From the NCBI RefSeq assembly GCF_000261685.1, contig NZ_AJQE01000330.1, forward strand, positions 1 through 44,184: 44,184 nt of DNA. The letters run 5' to 3'. This document shows positions 28,901 through 36,695 of this stretch, piece after piece. The DNA is from Bradyrhizobium genomosp. I (2014) (GTDB taxonomy: Bacteria; Pseudomonadota; Alphaproteobacteria; Rhizobiales; Xanthobacteraceae). The notes beneath the pieces were generated by a model. It saw nothing but the letters and a program-made list of their open reading frames with translations, made no database searches and had not been told where the DNA came from. The stretch's first letter is position 1, and every line of letters starts with the position of its first letter. Both the position numbers and the translations under genes were made by a program.

Positions 28901-29763
28901 GCGCGCTTGACGCCACCGGCGTAAATGGGGTCGTTGATCATGGTGACGAATTCCGGCAGCAGCTCGTGGGCGGCCCGATGCAGAATCACCCCGTCATGCG
29001 TCCCCGGCGGATAGAAGTCGGCCAGATGGTAGAGCGCCGCCAGCGCGCGTATGCCGTGGCGAAACGGAGGCCGGCCGGCAGCTTCGATGGTGAGCGGCTG
29101 GCTGAAGCCGGCATTGGTCGGATCGACGCCGATCTTGCCGTCGACCTCGAATATCGAGCGTCGCGCAACGTCCTCCGGCGACGGAATTCTGATCTGCGTG
29201 ACGATCCGATCGGCGCCTGGGCCCGAGGCTCGCCGATAGACGCGCTCCTCCATCCGCAGGAAGCGCGTGTCATCCACGGTCAGGTCAGGGGTGGAATAGA
29301 GGAAATAGGCTTCGGTCTGCCTGCTCTTGAGCCAAATGCCCCAGTTTTCGTAGGTGTTCTCGTGACCGAGCCAATAGCCCTCGGTATTGCAGAAGATCAG
29401 GTCGAGCAGCCGCGCGGCCTTCTGCCAGATGACGCGGACATAGGCTTCCCAGGAGCCGTCGAACGTCGCGGTCAGCAGCACATAGTCCACCGCGTCCTCG
29501 GCATCGTCCTCGGGTTCGAGCACGGCGATGCTCACGGAGTGGATGCGTCCGACGCGGTCCACGGAGTCCGACAACACACGGGCGAGCTCGTATTCATACG
29601 CGCTGGCGCGTCCGCCATTCAGCGCCCGCAGCACGTATTTGACTCGCGTCTTGTACGTCGTCGCGTCCAGGGACGGCACGAACCCTTTCTTGATCGGAGC
29701 CATCACCCTGAAATCCGACGTGCCGGCCATGCTGCCGGTCTTGATGGTCAAATCCCGGCGCAT
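25927..29763 (-). CDS. Three-part fusion: unknown N-domain, Dyp-type peroxidase, P450-like domain
   Basis: A 1278-aa protein. Residues 1-310 form an alpha/beta domain I do not recognise (KKGFVPSLDATTYKTRVKYV; DLIFCNTEGYWLGHENTYEN). Residues ~320-820 are a Dyp-type haem peroxidase with GFADG at 519-523 (catalytic Asp522), proximal His665 in CPFHAHIRRANPR, and distal Arg690 in RRGMSYGP. Residues ~860-1265 resemble a cytochrome P450, with a Cys-ligand loop FGGNRRVAGHPTHSCPG (Cys1230) and an I-helix TIAGAMMGF at 1104-1112. The acid-alcohol pair of monooxygenases (AGxDT) reads AGAMM, and the K-helix reads E1170-LIW-R1174 instead of ExxR. No signal peptide or membrane helix is seen. The ATG at 29763 has a GGGGGG-type ribosome site about 7 nt upstream. 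It ends against the convergent cyclase gene. The peroxidase call is strong, the P450 call good, and the function unknown. Confidence 0.88.
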   Translation of the reverse strand: MRRDLTIKTGSMAGTSDFRVMAPIKKGFVPSLDATTYKTRVKYVLRALNGGRASAYEYELARVLSDSVDRVGRIHSVSIAVLEPEDDAEDAVDYVLLTATFDGSWEAYVRVIWQKAARLLDLIFCNTEGYWLGHENTYENWGIWLKSRQTEAYFLYSTPDLTVDDTRFLRMEERVYRRASGPGADRIVTQIRIPSPEDVARRSIFEVDGKIGVDPTNAGFSQPLTIEAAGRPPFRHGIRALAALYHLADFYPPGTHDGVILHRAAHELLPEFVTMINDPIYAGGVKRARLRYEEALLWLMTPPDVAPVRRKLPLALPAELPLQDRGNVQGGILTAYPASDHGCLLLLQFASPAALAAFLNVLQVTSETDALTPGQIVTNIAFTIEGLRHAGLSDAEVRTLPEEFVQGMERRAGLLGDVRWNHPQRWRLPASNWALGIGAPDLREDDPAPRISMSSVHAVLQLRLLSKDPNKDPQAAADARKPLMAEMSRLVEVDRGVRPLSIQWMQRQRDGSNMKDHFGFADGTSNPVLYESQAGKSYSNRVHLGEILCGYPNLADETAPLGDATNRAHAMLRDGSFMALRKLRQDVEQLEDVLSRATRQATEAAGPDAPALTREMLMAKMMGRWPTGHPQAGQPLTPTPPPDKGYNDFNYDADAQAQLCPFHAHIRRANPRIPITKADAGARPPRIVRRGMSYGPPVNRDDPQAAKSAPQPERGLVFMAYNASLGEQFEVVQSWLAGGNSSGSSSRESDPFLGLAEPGRLRHFRFEHGGRTVRVALDGSDRLHDEPRPFVRLEWGAYFFAPSKKALADLQQWAASQGHKPAVTWSVDDGEREIARLRLIESRQGEAAAMAAWKTALEDPDSASHFVNASIWAAIRERHGGVLRTPFGVLVADRDLVHQVFTDSDTKLTITGYLPRMTRSFGILYLGRDARQPDQVYEQESAVCNAAIMALDQFATFELARGVVKKVLGFMVQQTIGYAAHDGEASWELTVDVHELVDPLLGAFCEEWFGLSEAGGYFRRVGYRWDWKPGEPPGYPGHFLSPSRYIFQPHPNKTVEAIGAAHGDAARRAMEGFLTQFGPTNGPVTKAVYNSPRGTGDIPFVARTIAGAMMGFIPTVDGNLRRILNEWLREGTLWALRARYAGTVAKDYTEALNRLRDDFIPAMQLRAVPELIWRTAVVSHTIGDVEIRPGDVIVAGAVSATQQNLVEGRQDIYHAFGGNRRVAGHPTHSCPGADPALAVMLGFFCGLVEAPLPMRTGPIPMSLTMDGRVPAPPPSPSP

Positions 29764-30055
29764 GTCTCTACCCCCCTGGTGCGAGCGGCCTTAAATCGTG
29801 CCATCGCAAAAATGCAGCTATTACGTTTTCATTTCCGCAAACATGCAATCTGGCTCACAATATTTTCAATGCGCGCACGAATCTTGACGCCGCCTTTCGG
29901 CTGCACCGTCTTCGTCGCGGCAGTTCGAGCCATAGAGCGTCCCAACTGTGCGGCTCCGGCGCGCTTGCTTCTATGAACTAGCCCACAATTCCGAACTTTC
30001 TTCGCGATCACAGACCGAAAAATCGCGCGAAAGAAACCAGCGTCCTCGTTGCGTG
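29764..30055. other. Gap between nosX and the fusion gene
   Basis: 292 bp lying downstream of nosX and upstream of the peroxidase/P450 gene, both minus strand. The part next to the fusion gene (29795-29870) is AT-richer than its surroundings and should hold that gene's promoter. A basic 60-codon frame on the minus strand (29829-30011) is present but unconvincing. No intrinsic terminator with a T-run was seen after nosX. Confidence 0.35.
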
Positions 30056-31051
30056 CTACGCGGCCAATTCGACCGACTTGCCGGCCTCGTCGATCAGATG
30101 CACGCGGTCGATGTCGACGCGCGGCAAAAGCGTTCGAATCTCGTCTTCCTGCATCAGGCTGAACGCCGTCGACAGTGCGTCCGCGGCGGTCGCGCTGCGG
30201 GACACGGCCGTCACGCTGCGGTAGCGCAGAGCGCAGCCGCCGGTCCGGGGATCAAACAGGTGGTTGAAGTGTGCCCTGGAATCGAACCGGAAGCCGTAGC
30301 CGCCCGAGGTGGACACGGCGCGGTCGACGATCGGCAGCACCGTTTTCATGCGATCCACGATGTCTGGATCGGCGATGCCGATGTCCCAGGGGTGTCCGTC
30401 CGGACGCGAGCCGATCGCGCGGGCCTCGCCCATGTCGACGAGGCTATGAGAGATGCCGTGCGCCCGCAGAAGGTCGACAACCTTGTCCGTGACGTAGCCT
30501 TGTGCGATCCCGTTCAGGGTGACGGCCATGCCTCGGGGCAGAACGATCCGGTCACGGCTGATCGACAGCCGGCCGCTGCCGGTGCGCGCGAGCGCCGCCT
30601 GGATCTCTGATGCCGCAGGACCGGCCGGATTCGCGTCATCTTGCGCGAAGTGGCGGGCATAGAGATCCCAGAGCGGCTGCACCGTGACATCGAACAGACC
30701 GTCCGTCAGCGTGGAATAATGCTGCGAGGTCGAGAGCAGATCGACGACTTCGGGGGCGGGATCGACCAGAATACCGGTCCGGTTCAGCTCGACCAGGGCG
30801 GAGTCGTCCAGGTAAAGGCTGAACAGCCGCTCGAGCCGGCGCGCCTCGGCGCATGCCAGCGATATCAGCAACTCGGCCCGGCGGCGGTCTTTGTCGTGGA
30901 TCTCCATCGTCGCGACCGCACCCAGCATCGTGCCGCGCCAGGTGACCGGCGCGGCCTCGGCACGAACGGGGCGTCCGACGGACAGCGGGCCGAGCCCCGC
31001 CGCCGCGGCGCTGATCCGGATGAATCGTCGGCGCGTCAGCGCTTGCGTCAT
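30056..31051 (-). CDS. nosX: NosX, periplasmic FAD:protein FMN transferase (ApbE family)
   Basis: Attaches FMN covalently to a Thr of NosR in the periplasm, supporting electron flow to N2O reductase. The 331-aa protein carries a Tat-type signal (TRRRFIRISAAAAGLG) and ApbE motifs: GTMLGAVATMEI, RLERLFSLYLDDSALVELNR, VTLNGIAQGYVTDKV, VDMGEARAIG, AVSTSGGYGFRF and HLFDPRTGG. It is the last gene of nosRZDFYLX, and its ATG overlaps the nosL stop (ATGA). The pairing with a NosR that has an SGATVT flavinylation site is consistent. Confidence 0.94.
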   Translation of the reverse strand: MTQALTRRRFIRISAAAAGLGPLSVGRPVRAEAAPVTWRGTMLGAVATMEIHDKDRRRAELLISLACAEARRLERLFSLYLDDSALVELNRTGILVDPAPEVVDLLSTSQHYSTLTDGLFDVTVQPLWDLYARHFAQDDANPAGPAASEIQAALARTGSGRLSISRDRIVLPRGMAVTLNGIAQGYVTDKVVDLLRAHGISHSLVDMGEARAIGSRPDGHPWDIGIADPDIVDRMKTVLPIVDRAVSTSGGYGFRFDSRAHFNHLFDPRTGGCALRYRSVTAVSRSATAADALSTAFSLMQEDEIRTLLPRVDIDRVHLIDEAGKSVELAA

Positions 31052-31620
31052 GGCGTCCTCCTGGAGCGGTTGCCCGGCGGACTTTCTGTCGCTTCGTCGG
31101 GTGCCGCGCCGCCGCTGACATTCGCCGACGCCAGGACATAGTCGCGGGGCACCTCGTCGAAGCCGACGATTCTGCCCCCGTTTTCACCGGCGAACTTCTC
31201 CGCCGCCGCCCGGTCCGAAAACGGAACGACCTCGTCTCCGCCCATGCCGCTCCTGACCCGGCTCTCGATCACGAACAACGCCTTGCGCGCCTCGACCCAG
31301 TTGTCGGCGCCGGGCTTGTCCCAGGTCGGTGCCCTGCCCATGTCGGACACGTAGATCGCCTGGATGTCTTTGGGCTCGTCCGGCAGCATGGTGAAGGCGA
31401 GGGTGTCGCGTACGGACGAGAACCAGACAGGCTGAATGAGGCTCGTGGCGAAAATCTGCCCCTTGGGTCCTGGGTGCTCGAGCACGTTCATGCCGCAGTA
31501 ATGGCCGATGTCCTCCGCCGTCATCCGATGCGGCGGCGGGATCTTCGCAGCCTGCTTCTCGTTGCAGCCCGCAAGCGCCAGCGGCACCAGCAAGGCGCAA
31601 ACGATGACCAACCGCCTCAC
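31048..31620 (-). CDS. nosL: NosL, copper-binding lipoprotein
   Basis: Outer-membrane or periplasm-facing lipoprotein that delivers Cu(I) for the CuZ centre of NosZ. The 190 aa begin with a lipoprotein signal whose lipobox LALAGC puts the lipidated Cys at residue 19. The NosL copper motif is visible as HYCGMNVLEHPGPKGQI, with a downstream Met-containing region (YVSDMGRAPTW). The start is GTG at 31618-31620, which overlaps the nosY stop (GTGA) and has GGAGGGAG just upstream; earlier in-frame codons lie inside nosY. The C-terminus is Pro/Arg-rich. Confidence 0.93.
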   Translation of the reverse strand: MRRLVIVCALLVPLALAGCNEKQAAKIPPPHRMTAEDIGHYCGMNVLEHPGPKGQIFATSLIQPVWFSSVRDTLAFTMLPDEPKDIQAIYVSDMGRAPTWDKPGADNWVEARKALFVIESRVRSGMGGDEVVPFSDRAAAEKFAGENGGRIVGFDEVPRDYVLASANVSGGAAPDEATESPPGNRSRRTP

Positions 31621-32444
31621 AGCTCCCTCCGCGAGAAGGCGACCGCGGCCAGCCCCAGCGGCAGCAGCGTCCAGCTGAGCAGGGTGGTCAGAAGGACCGG
31701 TATCGTCAGGGACGTGCTTTGAGCAAGGCCGGCCATGCCGGCGAAGGTGCTGACATTGGCGAACCCGGTCAGGTTGATCAGCCGGTAGGCGTCGGTCGGG
31801 TTCGACAGCAGCAGGGCGTTGAGCACGGTCGCCGAGATGCTGCGTCCCTGATCGAGCGCAAGCACTCCCAGCAGCGCCATGTCGTAGATCAGCACCAGCA
31901 GCAGCCACAACCCGACGCAGATGCCGGCAGCTGTTCCGCGGTCGCGCACGAGCGCGCTGACCAGATAGCCAATGGCGACGAATGCGGCTCCCAGCAGCAC
32001 CGAGGAGCCTACCATCGCCGCAAAGGCGAGAAGACTATCGCCATCAATGTCACTGCCCGTTGCTGCCAGCGCTCCGACGGCCGCGCCGTAGCCGAGGCAG
32101 GTCGCAAAGCCGAGGACGGCGAGGTGGCCCAGGAACTTGCCGAGCAGCACTTGCCACCGCGCGATCGGATAGCTCAGCAGCAGCAGCATCGTCCCTCGCT
32201 CCATCTCGCCGATGATGGCGTCGTGGGAGATCAGAAGCGCAATGAGCGGAACGAGAAAGATCGTCAGGCTCGACAGGCTGACGATGACCACGTCCAGCGC
32301 GCGCACGCCGACGTTCCCGGTCGGCGCGCTGCCGAGAAAGGTCAGCGACAGGGCAAGCCCGGCGAGCAGGAGCGTTGCCGCCAGCACCCAGCGATTGCGG
32401 ATGGCCTGGTGGATTTCCTTGGCGGCGATGATCAGGACGTTCAT
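31617..32444 (-). CDS. nosY: NosY, ABC transporter permease
   Basis: Membrane permease of the NosDFY complex, which hands copper from NosL to apo-NosZ using ATP. The 275 aa have about six transmembrane helices. The N-terminus reads MNVLIIAAKEIHQAIRNRWV, and the central SHDAIIGEMERGTMLLLLSYP region is typical of this ABC-2-type family. The ATG at 32444 overlaps the nosF stop as ATGA. A longer frame back to 32615 is antiparallel noise within nosF. Confidence 0.94.
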   Translation of the reverse strand: MNVLIIAAKEIHQAIRNRWVLAATLLLAGLALSLTFLGSAPTGNVGVRALDVVIVSLSSLTIFLVPLIALLISHDAIIGEMERGTMLLLLSYPIARWQVLLGKFLGHLAVLGFATCLGYGAAVGALAATGSDIDGDSLLAFAAMVGSSVLLGAAFVAIGYLVSALVRDRGTAAGICVGLWLLLVLIYDMALLGVLALDQGRSISATVLNALLLSNPTDAYRLINLTGFANVSTFAGMAGLAQSTSLTIPVLLTTLLSWTLLPLGLAAVAFSRREL

Positions 32445-33361
32445 GGCGCCTGCTCCGACTGCCGAAGAAAGTGAGCGTAGAGCTCGTCGAGGGTCGGCGG
32501 GACCACGTCGACGTCCTCGACGGAATTGCCGGCGGCCGTTGCGCGATGCAGCAGCTCGATCTTCCGCTCCGGCGCGGCGTCGATCTCGACGATGTGGCCG
32601 TTCAAGCGGCGGCAAGTCGCGTCCTTGGGCGCCCAGCCCGGCAGCTCGCTCGGAGCAAGCCCTGCGACCCTGAGGCGGATCCTGGTGGGCAGCCGGGCGA
32701 GGCGACGCAGCTCGTCGATCGACCCGTCCGCGACCTTGATGCCGCGGTTCATGATGATGACCCGGCCGGCGCGCTCTTCGAGCTCGGTGAGCGCATGCGA
32801 CGACAGGAGCACGGTCGCGCCCGCCGCGGCGAGCCGCGCGATGATGTCGTAGAAGGTCTGCCGCAACTCCGGATCGAGGCCGGTGGTCGGCTCGTCCAGC
32901 AGCAGCACGCGCGGCTGACCCAGCAGCGCTTGCGCGAGCCCGAGCCGCTGGCGCATGCCCTTCGAATAGGTGTTGACCCTGCGGCGGCTGGCGGCGCCCA
33001 GGCCGACGGCGTCGAGCAGCTCCAGCGCCTTGGCGACCGGCTCCCGCTTCAGCCTGGCGTAGAAGGCCTGCGTCTCGCGGCCGGTCAGGGCAGGGTCGAA
33101 CGAGACGTTCTCCGGCAGGTAGCCGAGCTGTCGTCGGCCCGCGAACTCGCCGGCGGCCGGATTGTCTCCGAGAACCTCGATGGAGCCGCTGGTCGGCCGG
33201 ATCAAGCCGAGCATGAGCTTCATGAGCGTGGTCTTGCCGGCGCCGTTGTGGCCGATCAAGGCGACCAGCTCGCCTTGGCCAAGCGTGAACGAGGCATCGC
33301 GCACGGCCCTGATCCGGCCATACGCCTTGGTGACGTCGCTGACGTGGACCGTGGCGGTCAT
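32441..33361 (-). CDS. nosF: NosF, ABC transporter ATPase
   Basis: ATPase of NosDFY, 306 aa. Walker A is GHNGAGKTTLMKLMLG (about residue 38), the signature is TYSKGMRQRLGLAQALLG, Walker B is RVLLLDEPTTGLDP, and the switch His is in LLSSHALTELEE. The C-terminal part (after ~residue 215) is the extra domain common in NosF-type ATPases. The ATG at 33361 (MTATVHVSDVTKAYG) overlaps the nosD TGA, so the three transporter genes are translationally coupled. Confidence 0.95.
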   Translation of the reverse strand: MTATVHVSDVTKAYGRIRAVRDASFTLGQGELVALIGHNGAGKTTLMKLMLGLIRPTSGSIEVLGDNPAAGEFAGRRQLGYLPENVSFDPALTGRETQAFYARLKREPVAKALELLDAVGLGAASRRRVNTYSKGMRQRLGLAQALLGQPRVLLLDEPTTGLDPELRQTFYDIIARLAAAGATVLLSSHALTELEERAGRVIIMNRGIKVADGSIDELRRLARLPTRIRLRVAGLAPSELPGWAPKDATCRRLNGHIVEIDAAPERKIELLHRATAAGNSVEDVDVVPPTLDELYAHFLRQSEQAP

Positions 33362-34716
33362 CGCGTCTCCTTCGGTGTCCGGTTCTTCGGCGGCGCCACC
33401 AGCGGATGGCTGTCGACCACGCCGCCCGGCAGCAATGCCGGAAACTGCGCCTGCGCCCAGCGGATCACCTGGACGGCGGGGCTGTTGATCAGGACCTTTG
33501 CAGCGGGCGCCGTCCACAGCACGCGATCGATCAGGTCGTTCGGCCGGTACGCCGTGTCGGCGATTCCGTCGCCGTTCAGGTCGAATGCCGGGTTGTCGCT
33601 CCAGTAGTTGCCGCGTCCCCCGATCGACCAGTCCAGATGCCGGGTGCCGACATATTTTACCTGGTTGGCATTGCCGACGAAAGCATTCCCCGTGATTTCG
33701 TTGCCTTCGGAGCCGGCCGTGAAATGCACGCCGATGGCGCAGCGTTCGAACCAGTTGTTGCGGAACTTGTTGTGATTGGTGTTGTAGATGAACACGCATT
33801 TTTCCGGGCCGGTCTTGAGAGTGCCCGCCCGTTTCGTCTGCGGAAGCATGCCTCGCTCGTCGTCGGGACCATCCTCCGTCTTCTGTATCGTCGGGTTCAG
33901 CGGGCCGCCCATGACCCGATTGCCTTCGATATCGGCGTAGTTCGCGTAGTTGAACAGAAGTCCATAGTCGCGATCGTGATCGGAGCTGTTGCCTCGGATC
34001 ACCAGACGGTTCGAATACATGATCGCGTAACCGACATGGTTGCCGATCGAAACGTTGCCGCTGACCTCGCTATCGTTGGTGTACATGTAGTGGACCGCGA
34101 AGCGAACCTGCTCGAAGCGGTTGTCGACGAAGCGGTCCTTGCTGGAGGAGATCGAGAAGATGCCGTCGCGGCCGTAGCGGAACGTGTTGTTCGCGATGGT
34201 GACGTCGGGCGCATTCCAAAGCGAGACGCCGTTGCCGGCTTCGCTGAGGCGCCCGCCGCGCAGTCCCTCGATTTCGTTGCGGACGATCCGGGAGCCCCTG
34301 GCACCATGCACATAGACGCCGAACAGGTTTCCGACCAGCCGGTTGTCCTCGATCGTCGCGCGCTCGGCCGTCTTCTGCAGGAAGATTCCGGAATTCATAG
34401 CCTGCAAATCGCGGCCGGACGCCCGGATGGTCATCCCGCGGATGGTGACATCGGGCGCGCTGACGGTGACGACGTTGTCGGCGCCGTCGCCGTCCAGTAC
34501 CGTACCTTCGGTCCCGACCAGCTGCAGGGGACGGTCGATCCGGATCGAGCCGTGATATTCACCCGGTGCAAGTTTGACGACGTCGCCGGCACGCGCGCCA
34601 TCCAGCAACGCCTGCAACGGCTGGCCTGGCGCAGCCGTCAAGGTCTCCGCTTCGGCGAAGCTGGACAATCCGGCGGCGACCAGCGCCGCCGGAAACATGC
34701 GTGACAGGTGACCCAC
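33358..34716 (-). CDS. nosD: NosD, periplasmic beta-helix copper-maturation protein
   Basis: Periplasmic right-handed beta-helix protein that docks NosL and NosZ and sits on NosFY during CuZ assembly. The 452 aa carry a signal peptide ending near SFAEA and then many parallel beta-helix rungs (VTIRGMTIRASG, ATIEDNRLVGNLFGVYVHG, SRIVRNEIEGL and similar), followed by GRGNYWSDNPAFDLNGDGIADT, the family signature. The start is GTG at 34714-34716, with GGAGCG about 6-8 nt upstream; an internal ATG six codons later is the alternative. It lies 13 nt after nosZ. Confidence 0.95.
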   Translation of the reverse strand: MGHLSRMFPAALVAAGLSSFAEAETLTAAPGQPLQALLDGARAGDVVKLAPGEYHGSIRIDRPLQLVGTEGTVLDGDGADNVVTVSAPDVTIRGMTIRASGRDLQAMNSGIFLQKTAERATIEDNRLVGNLFGVYVHGARGSRIVRNEIEGLRGGRLSEAGNGVSLWNAPDVTIANNTFRYGRDGIFSISSSKDRFVDNRFEQVRFAVHYMYTNDSEVSGNVSIGNHVGYAIMYSNRLVIRGNSSDHDRDYGLLFNYANYADIEGNRVMGGPLNPTIQKTEDGPDDERGMLPQTKRAGTLKTGPEKCVFIYNTNHNKFRNNWFERCAIGVHFTAGSEGNEITGNAFVGNANQVKYVGTRHLDWSIGGRGNYWSDNPAFDLNGDGIADTAYRPNDLIDRVLWTAPAAKVLINSPAVQVIRWAQAQFPALLPGGVVDSHPLVAPPKNRTPKETR

Positions 34717-34729
34717 GAGGTCGCTCCGA

Positions 34730-36673
34730 TCAGACCGACTTCGGTTCGACGAGCATCCGGCCCTTCATCTCCATATGCATGGCGTGGCAGAACCAGGAGC
34801 AATAGTACCAGTAGACGCCCGGCTTGTCGGCCGTGAAGGTCACCGACGAGGTGGCCATCGGTCCGATCTCCATGTTGATGCCGTAGTTGACGATGCAGAA
34901 GCCGTGCGTCAGGTCTTCGACCGCATCGATATTGGTGATGAAGACGGTCACTTCGTCACCTTGCTTGACCTGGAACTGCTCAAGGCCATAGGCCGGCGCG
35001 GTCGACGTCATATAGACCCGCACCTTGTTGCCGTCGCGGATCACCTTGGAATCCGCCTCGAGATTGATGCCGTCGGCCTTGGCCTGCTTGACCGCATCCG
35101 CAAACATCGGATCCGCGCGGTCCCAGATCGAGATCGGGTTGATCTTGGAGCGGTGGACGATGGTCGCGTCATGCGGCTCGGCGAAGCTCGGGCCGTCGTG
35201 CACCAGTTTCATCTGATCGCCCGAAATGTCGATCAGCTGATCGTTCTCGGGCTTGAGCGGTCCGACGTTCAGGAAACGGTCCTTCGAGAACTTGTTCAGC
35301 GAGATCAGCCATTTTCCGTCGGCCTCCTTGGTCTGTCCCATCGAGCTATGGTTGTGACCGGGCTGATAGTGCACGTCGAGCTTCTGGAGGATGGGATTGA
35401 CCTTCTCACCCTTGAAGGCCCGCTTGGCGAGGTCGATGTTCCACTTGCAGATCTGGCTGTCGAGGAACAGGGTGGTGTAGGCGTTGCCCTTGCCGTCATA
35501 GGCCGTGTGCAGCGGGCCAAGGCCGAGTTCGGGTTCTGCAACGACGACGTCGCGCGGCTTGATCTTGTCGTCGAACAACTGGTCGAACAGGCGGACGTCC
35601 ATCACGGTCACGGTGGGCGAGAGTTTTCCTGCCGCCACGATGTGGATGCCGTCGGGAGCGGTGTTCATGCCGTGCGGATTGTTCGAGACCGGAACGTAGC
35701 GCGTGTAGGGCGAGCCCTTGCGGCCGTCGATCACGGGCACGCCGTTCATTTCCTTGAAGTCGCCCTTCTTCACGGCCTCCTCGATCCGCTTGATGTTGAA
35801 GAGGACGACCCAGTCCTGTTCGGCGGCGGTCATCTCAGCCAGTGTGACGCCTTCCTCGCCGTTGTAGCAGGTCGAGAAGGCGTATTTGCCCTGGTAGTCG
35901 GCGTCGACATTGTCGAGGTTACCGCTGACGATGACCTGCCAGGCCACCTTCATCGTGTCGCCGTCGATCGCGCTGAGCATCGAACGATACTGTTTGGGGT
36001 CGTCGAGGACCTTGCCGTCGTTGGGCAGGGGTACGCCATCCTCGCCATTGGCAAAGACATAGCCCGTGCGTGGATATTTCTGCACCCGCAAGCCGTGGAC
36101 GGTATGCTGGTTCGGCAGTTCGATGATCTTGTCGCACTTCATGACGTCGAGCCGCACCCGCGCCACCCGGCTGTTGGCCTTGTCGTTCATGAAGGCATAG
36201 CGCCCATCATAGGTGCCGTCCGTGAACGAAATGTGCGGGTGGTGGAGATCGCCGTTCATGTAGGTGGCGCCGCGGCTCCTGAGGAATTCGCGCGTCGCGG
36301 GCTGCAGCCCTTCGGTCAGAACCTTGATGCTTTCATTGGTCTGGCCCCAGCCGGTCGCGCTGCAGCGGTTGAAGACCGGAACACGCATCAATTCGCGCAT
36401 CGAAGGGAGCCCGACGATCCGCATCTCGCCGGATTGGCCGCTCGAGAAGAACACGTAATATTCGTCGAGCTCGCCAGGCGCGACCTCGGTCTTCTGCACG
36501 GCGGGCCTTGCCGCCGGTGCTTTCGGCGCAGGATTCTTGGTCTGCGCGTCCGCGGACGAGACGAATCCGTCCTTCATCATGGCTCCGCCGGCAAGCCCCA
36601 TGCCCGCCGCGGCCGCCGTCGTTCCCAGCACTGTTCGTCGGCTGACGCCCTTTGCCTGTTCGTTCTCGCTCAT
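34730..36673 (-). CDS. nosZ: Nitrous-oxide reductase NosZ (clade I, Tat-exported)
   Basis: Reduces N2O to N2 in the periplasm using a CuZ cluster and a CuA electron-entry site, 647 aa. The Tat signal reads [14 protein letters not shown], which marks clade I. The seven-bladed propeller holds the CuZ-type histidines, for example [40 protein letters not shown] and [11 protein letters not shown]. The C-terminal cupredoxin domain has the CuA ligands in [13 protein letters not shown]. The ATG at 36673 has GGAGG 5 nt upstream and puts the Tat motif near the N-terminus; an in-frame codon at 36730 would overlap nosR. It follows nosR by 22 nt. Confidence 0.97.
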   Translation of the reverse strand: MSENEQAKGVSRRTVLGTTAAAAGMGLAGGAMMKDGFVSSADAQTKNPAPKAPAARPAVQKTEVAPGELDEYYVFFSSGQSGEMRIVGLPSMRELMRVPVFNRCSATGWGQTNESIKVLTEGLQPATREFLRSRGATYMNGDLHHPHISFTDGTYDGRYAFMNDKANSRVARVRLDVMKCDKIIELPNQHTVHGLRVQKYPRTGYVFANGEDGVPLPNDGKVLDDPKQYRSMLSAIDGDTMKVAWQVIVSGNLDNVDADYQGKYAFSTCYNGEEGVTLAEMTAAEQDWVVLFNIKRIEEAVKKGDFKEMNGVPVIDGRKGSPYTRYVPVSNNPHGMNTAPDGIHIVAAGKLSPTVTVMDVRLFDQLFDDKIKPRDVVVAEPELGLGPLHTAYDGKGNAYTTLFLDSQICKWNIDLAKRAFKGEKVNPILQKLDVHYQPGHNHSSMGQTKEADGKWLISLNKFSKDRFLNVGPLKPENDQLIDISGDQMKLVHDGPSFAEPHDATIVHRSKINPISIWDRADPMFADAVKQAKADGINLEADSKVIRDGNKVRVYMTSTAPAYGLEQFQVKQGDEVTVFITNIDAVEDLTHGFCIVNYGINMEIGPMATSSVTFTADKPGVYWYYCSWFCHAMHMEMKGRMLVEPKSV

Positions 36674-36695
36674 GATTGCCTCCTCGGCTTCCGGT

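Noticed and set aside
27307..29976. 889-codon open frame antisense to the peroxidase/P450 gene
   Set aside because: Long antisense frames are expected in high-GC genes; its composition (Arg/Gly/Asp/His-rich) lacks domain signals, while the opposite strand has clear motifs.
29829..30011. 60-codon basic ORF in the nosX/fusion gap
   Set aside because: No ribosome site recognised and no family resemblance.
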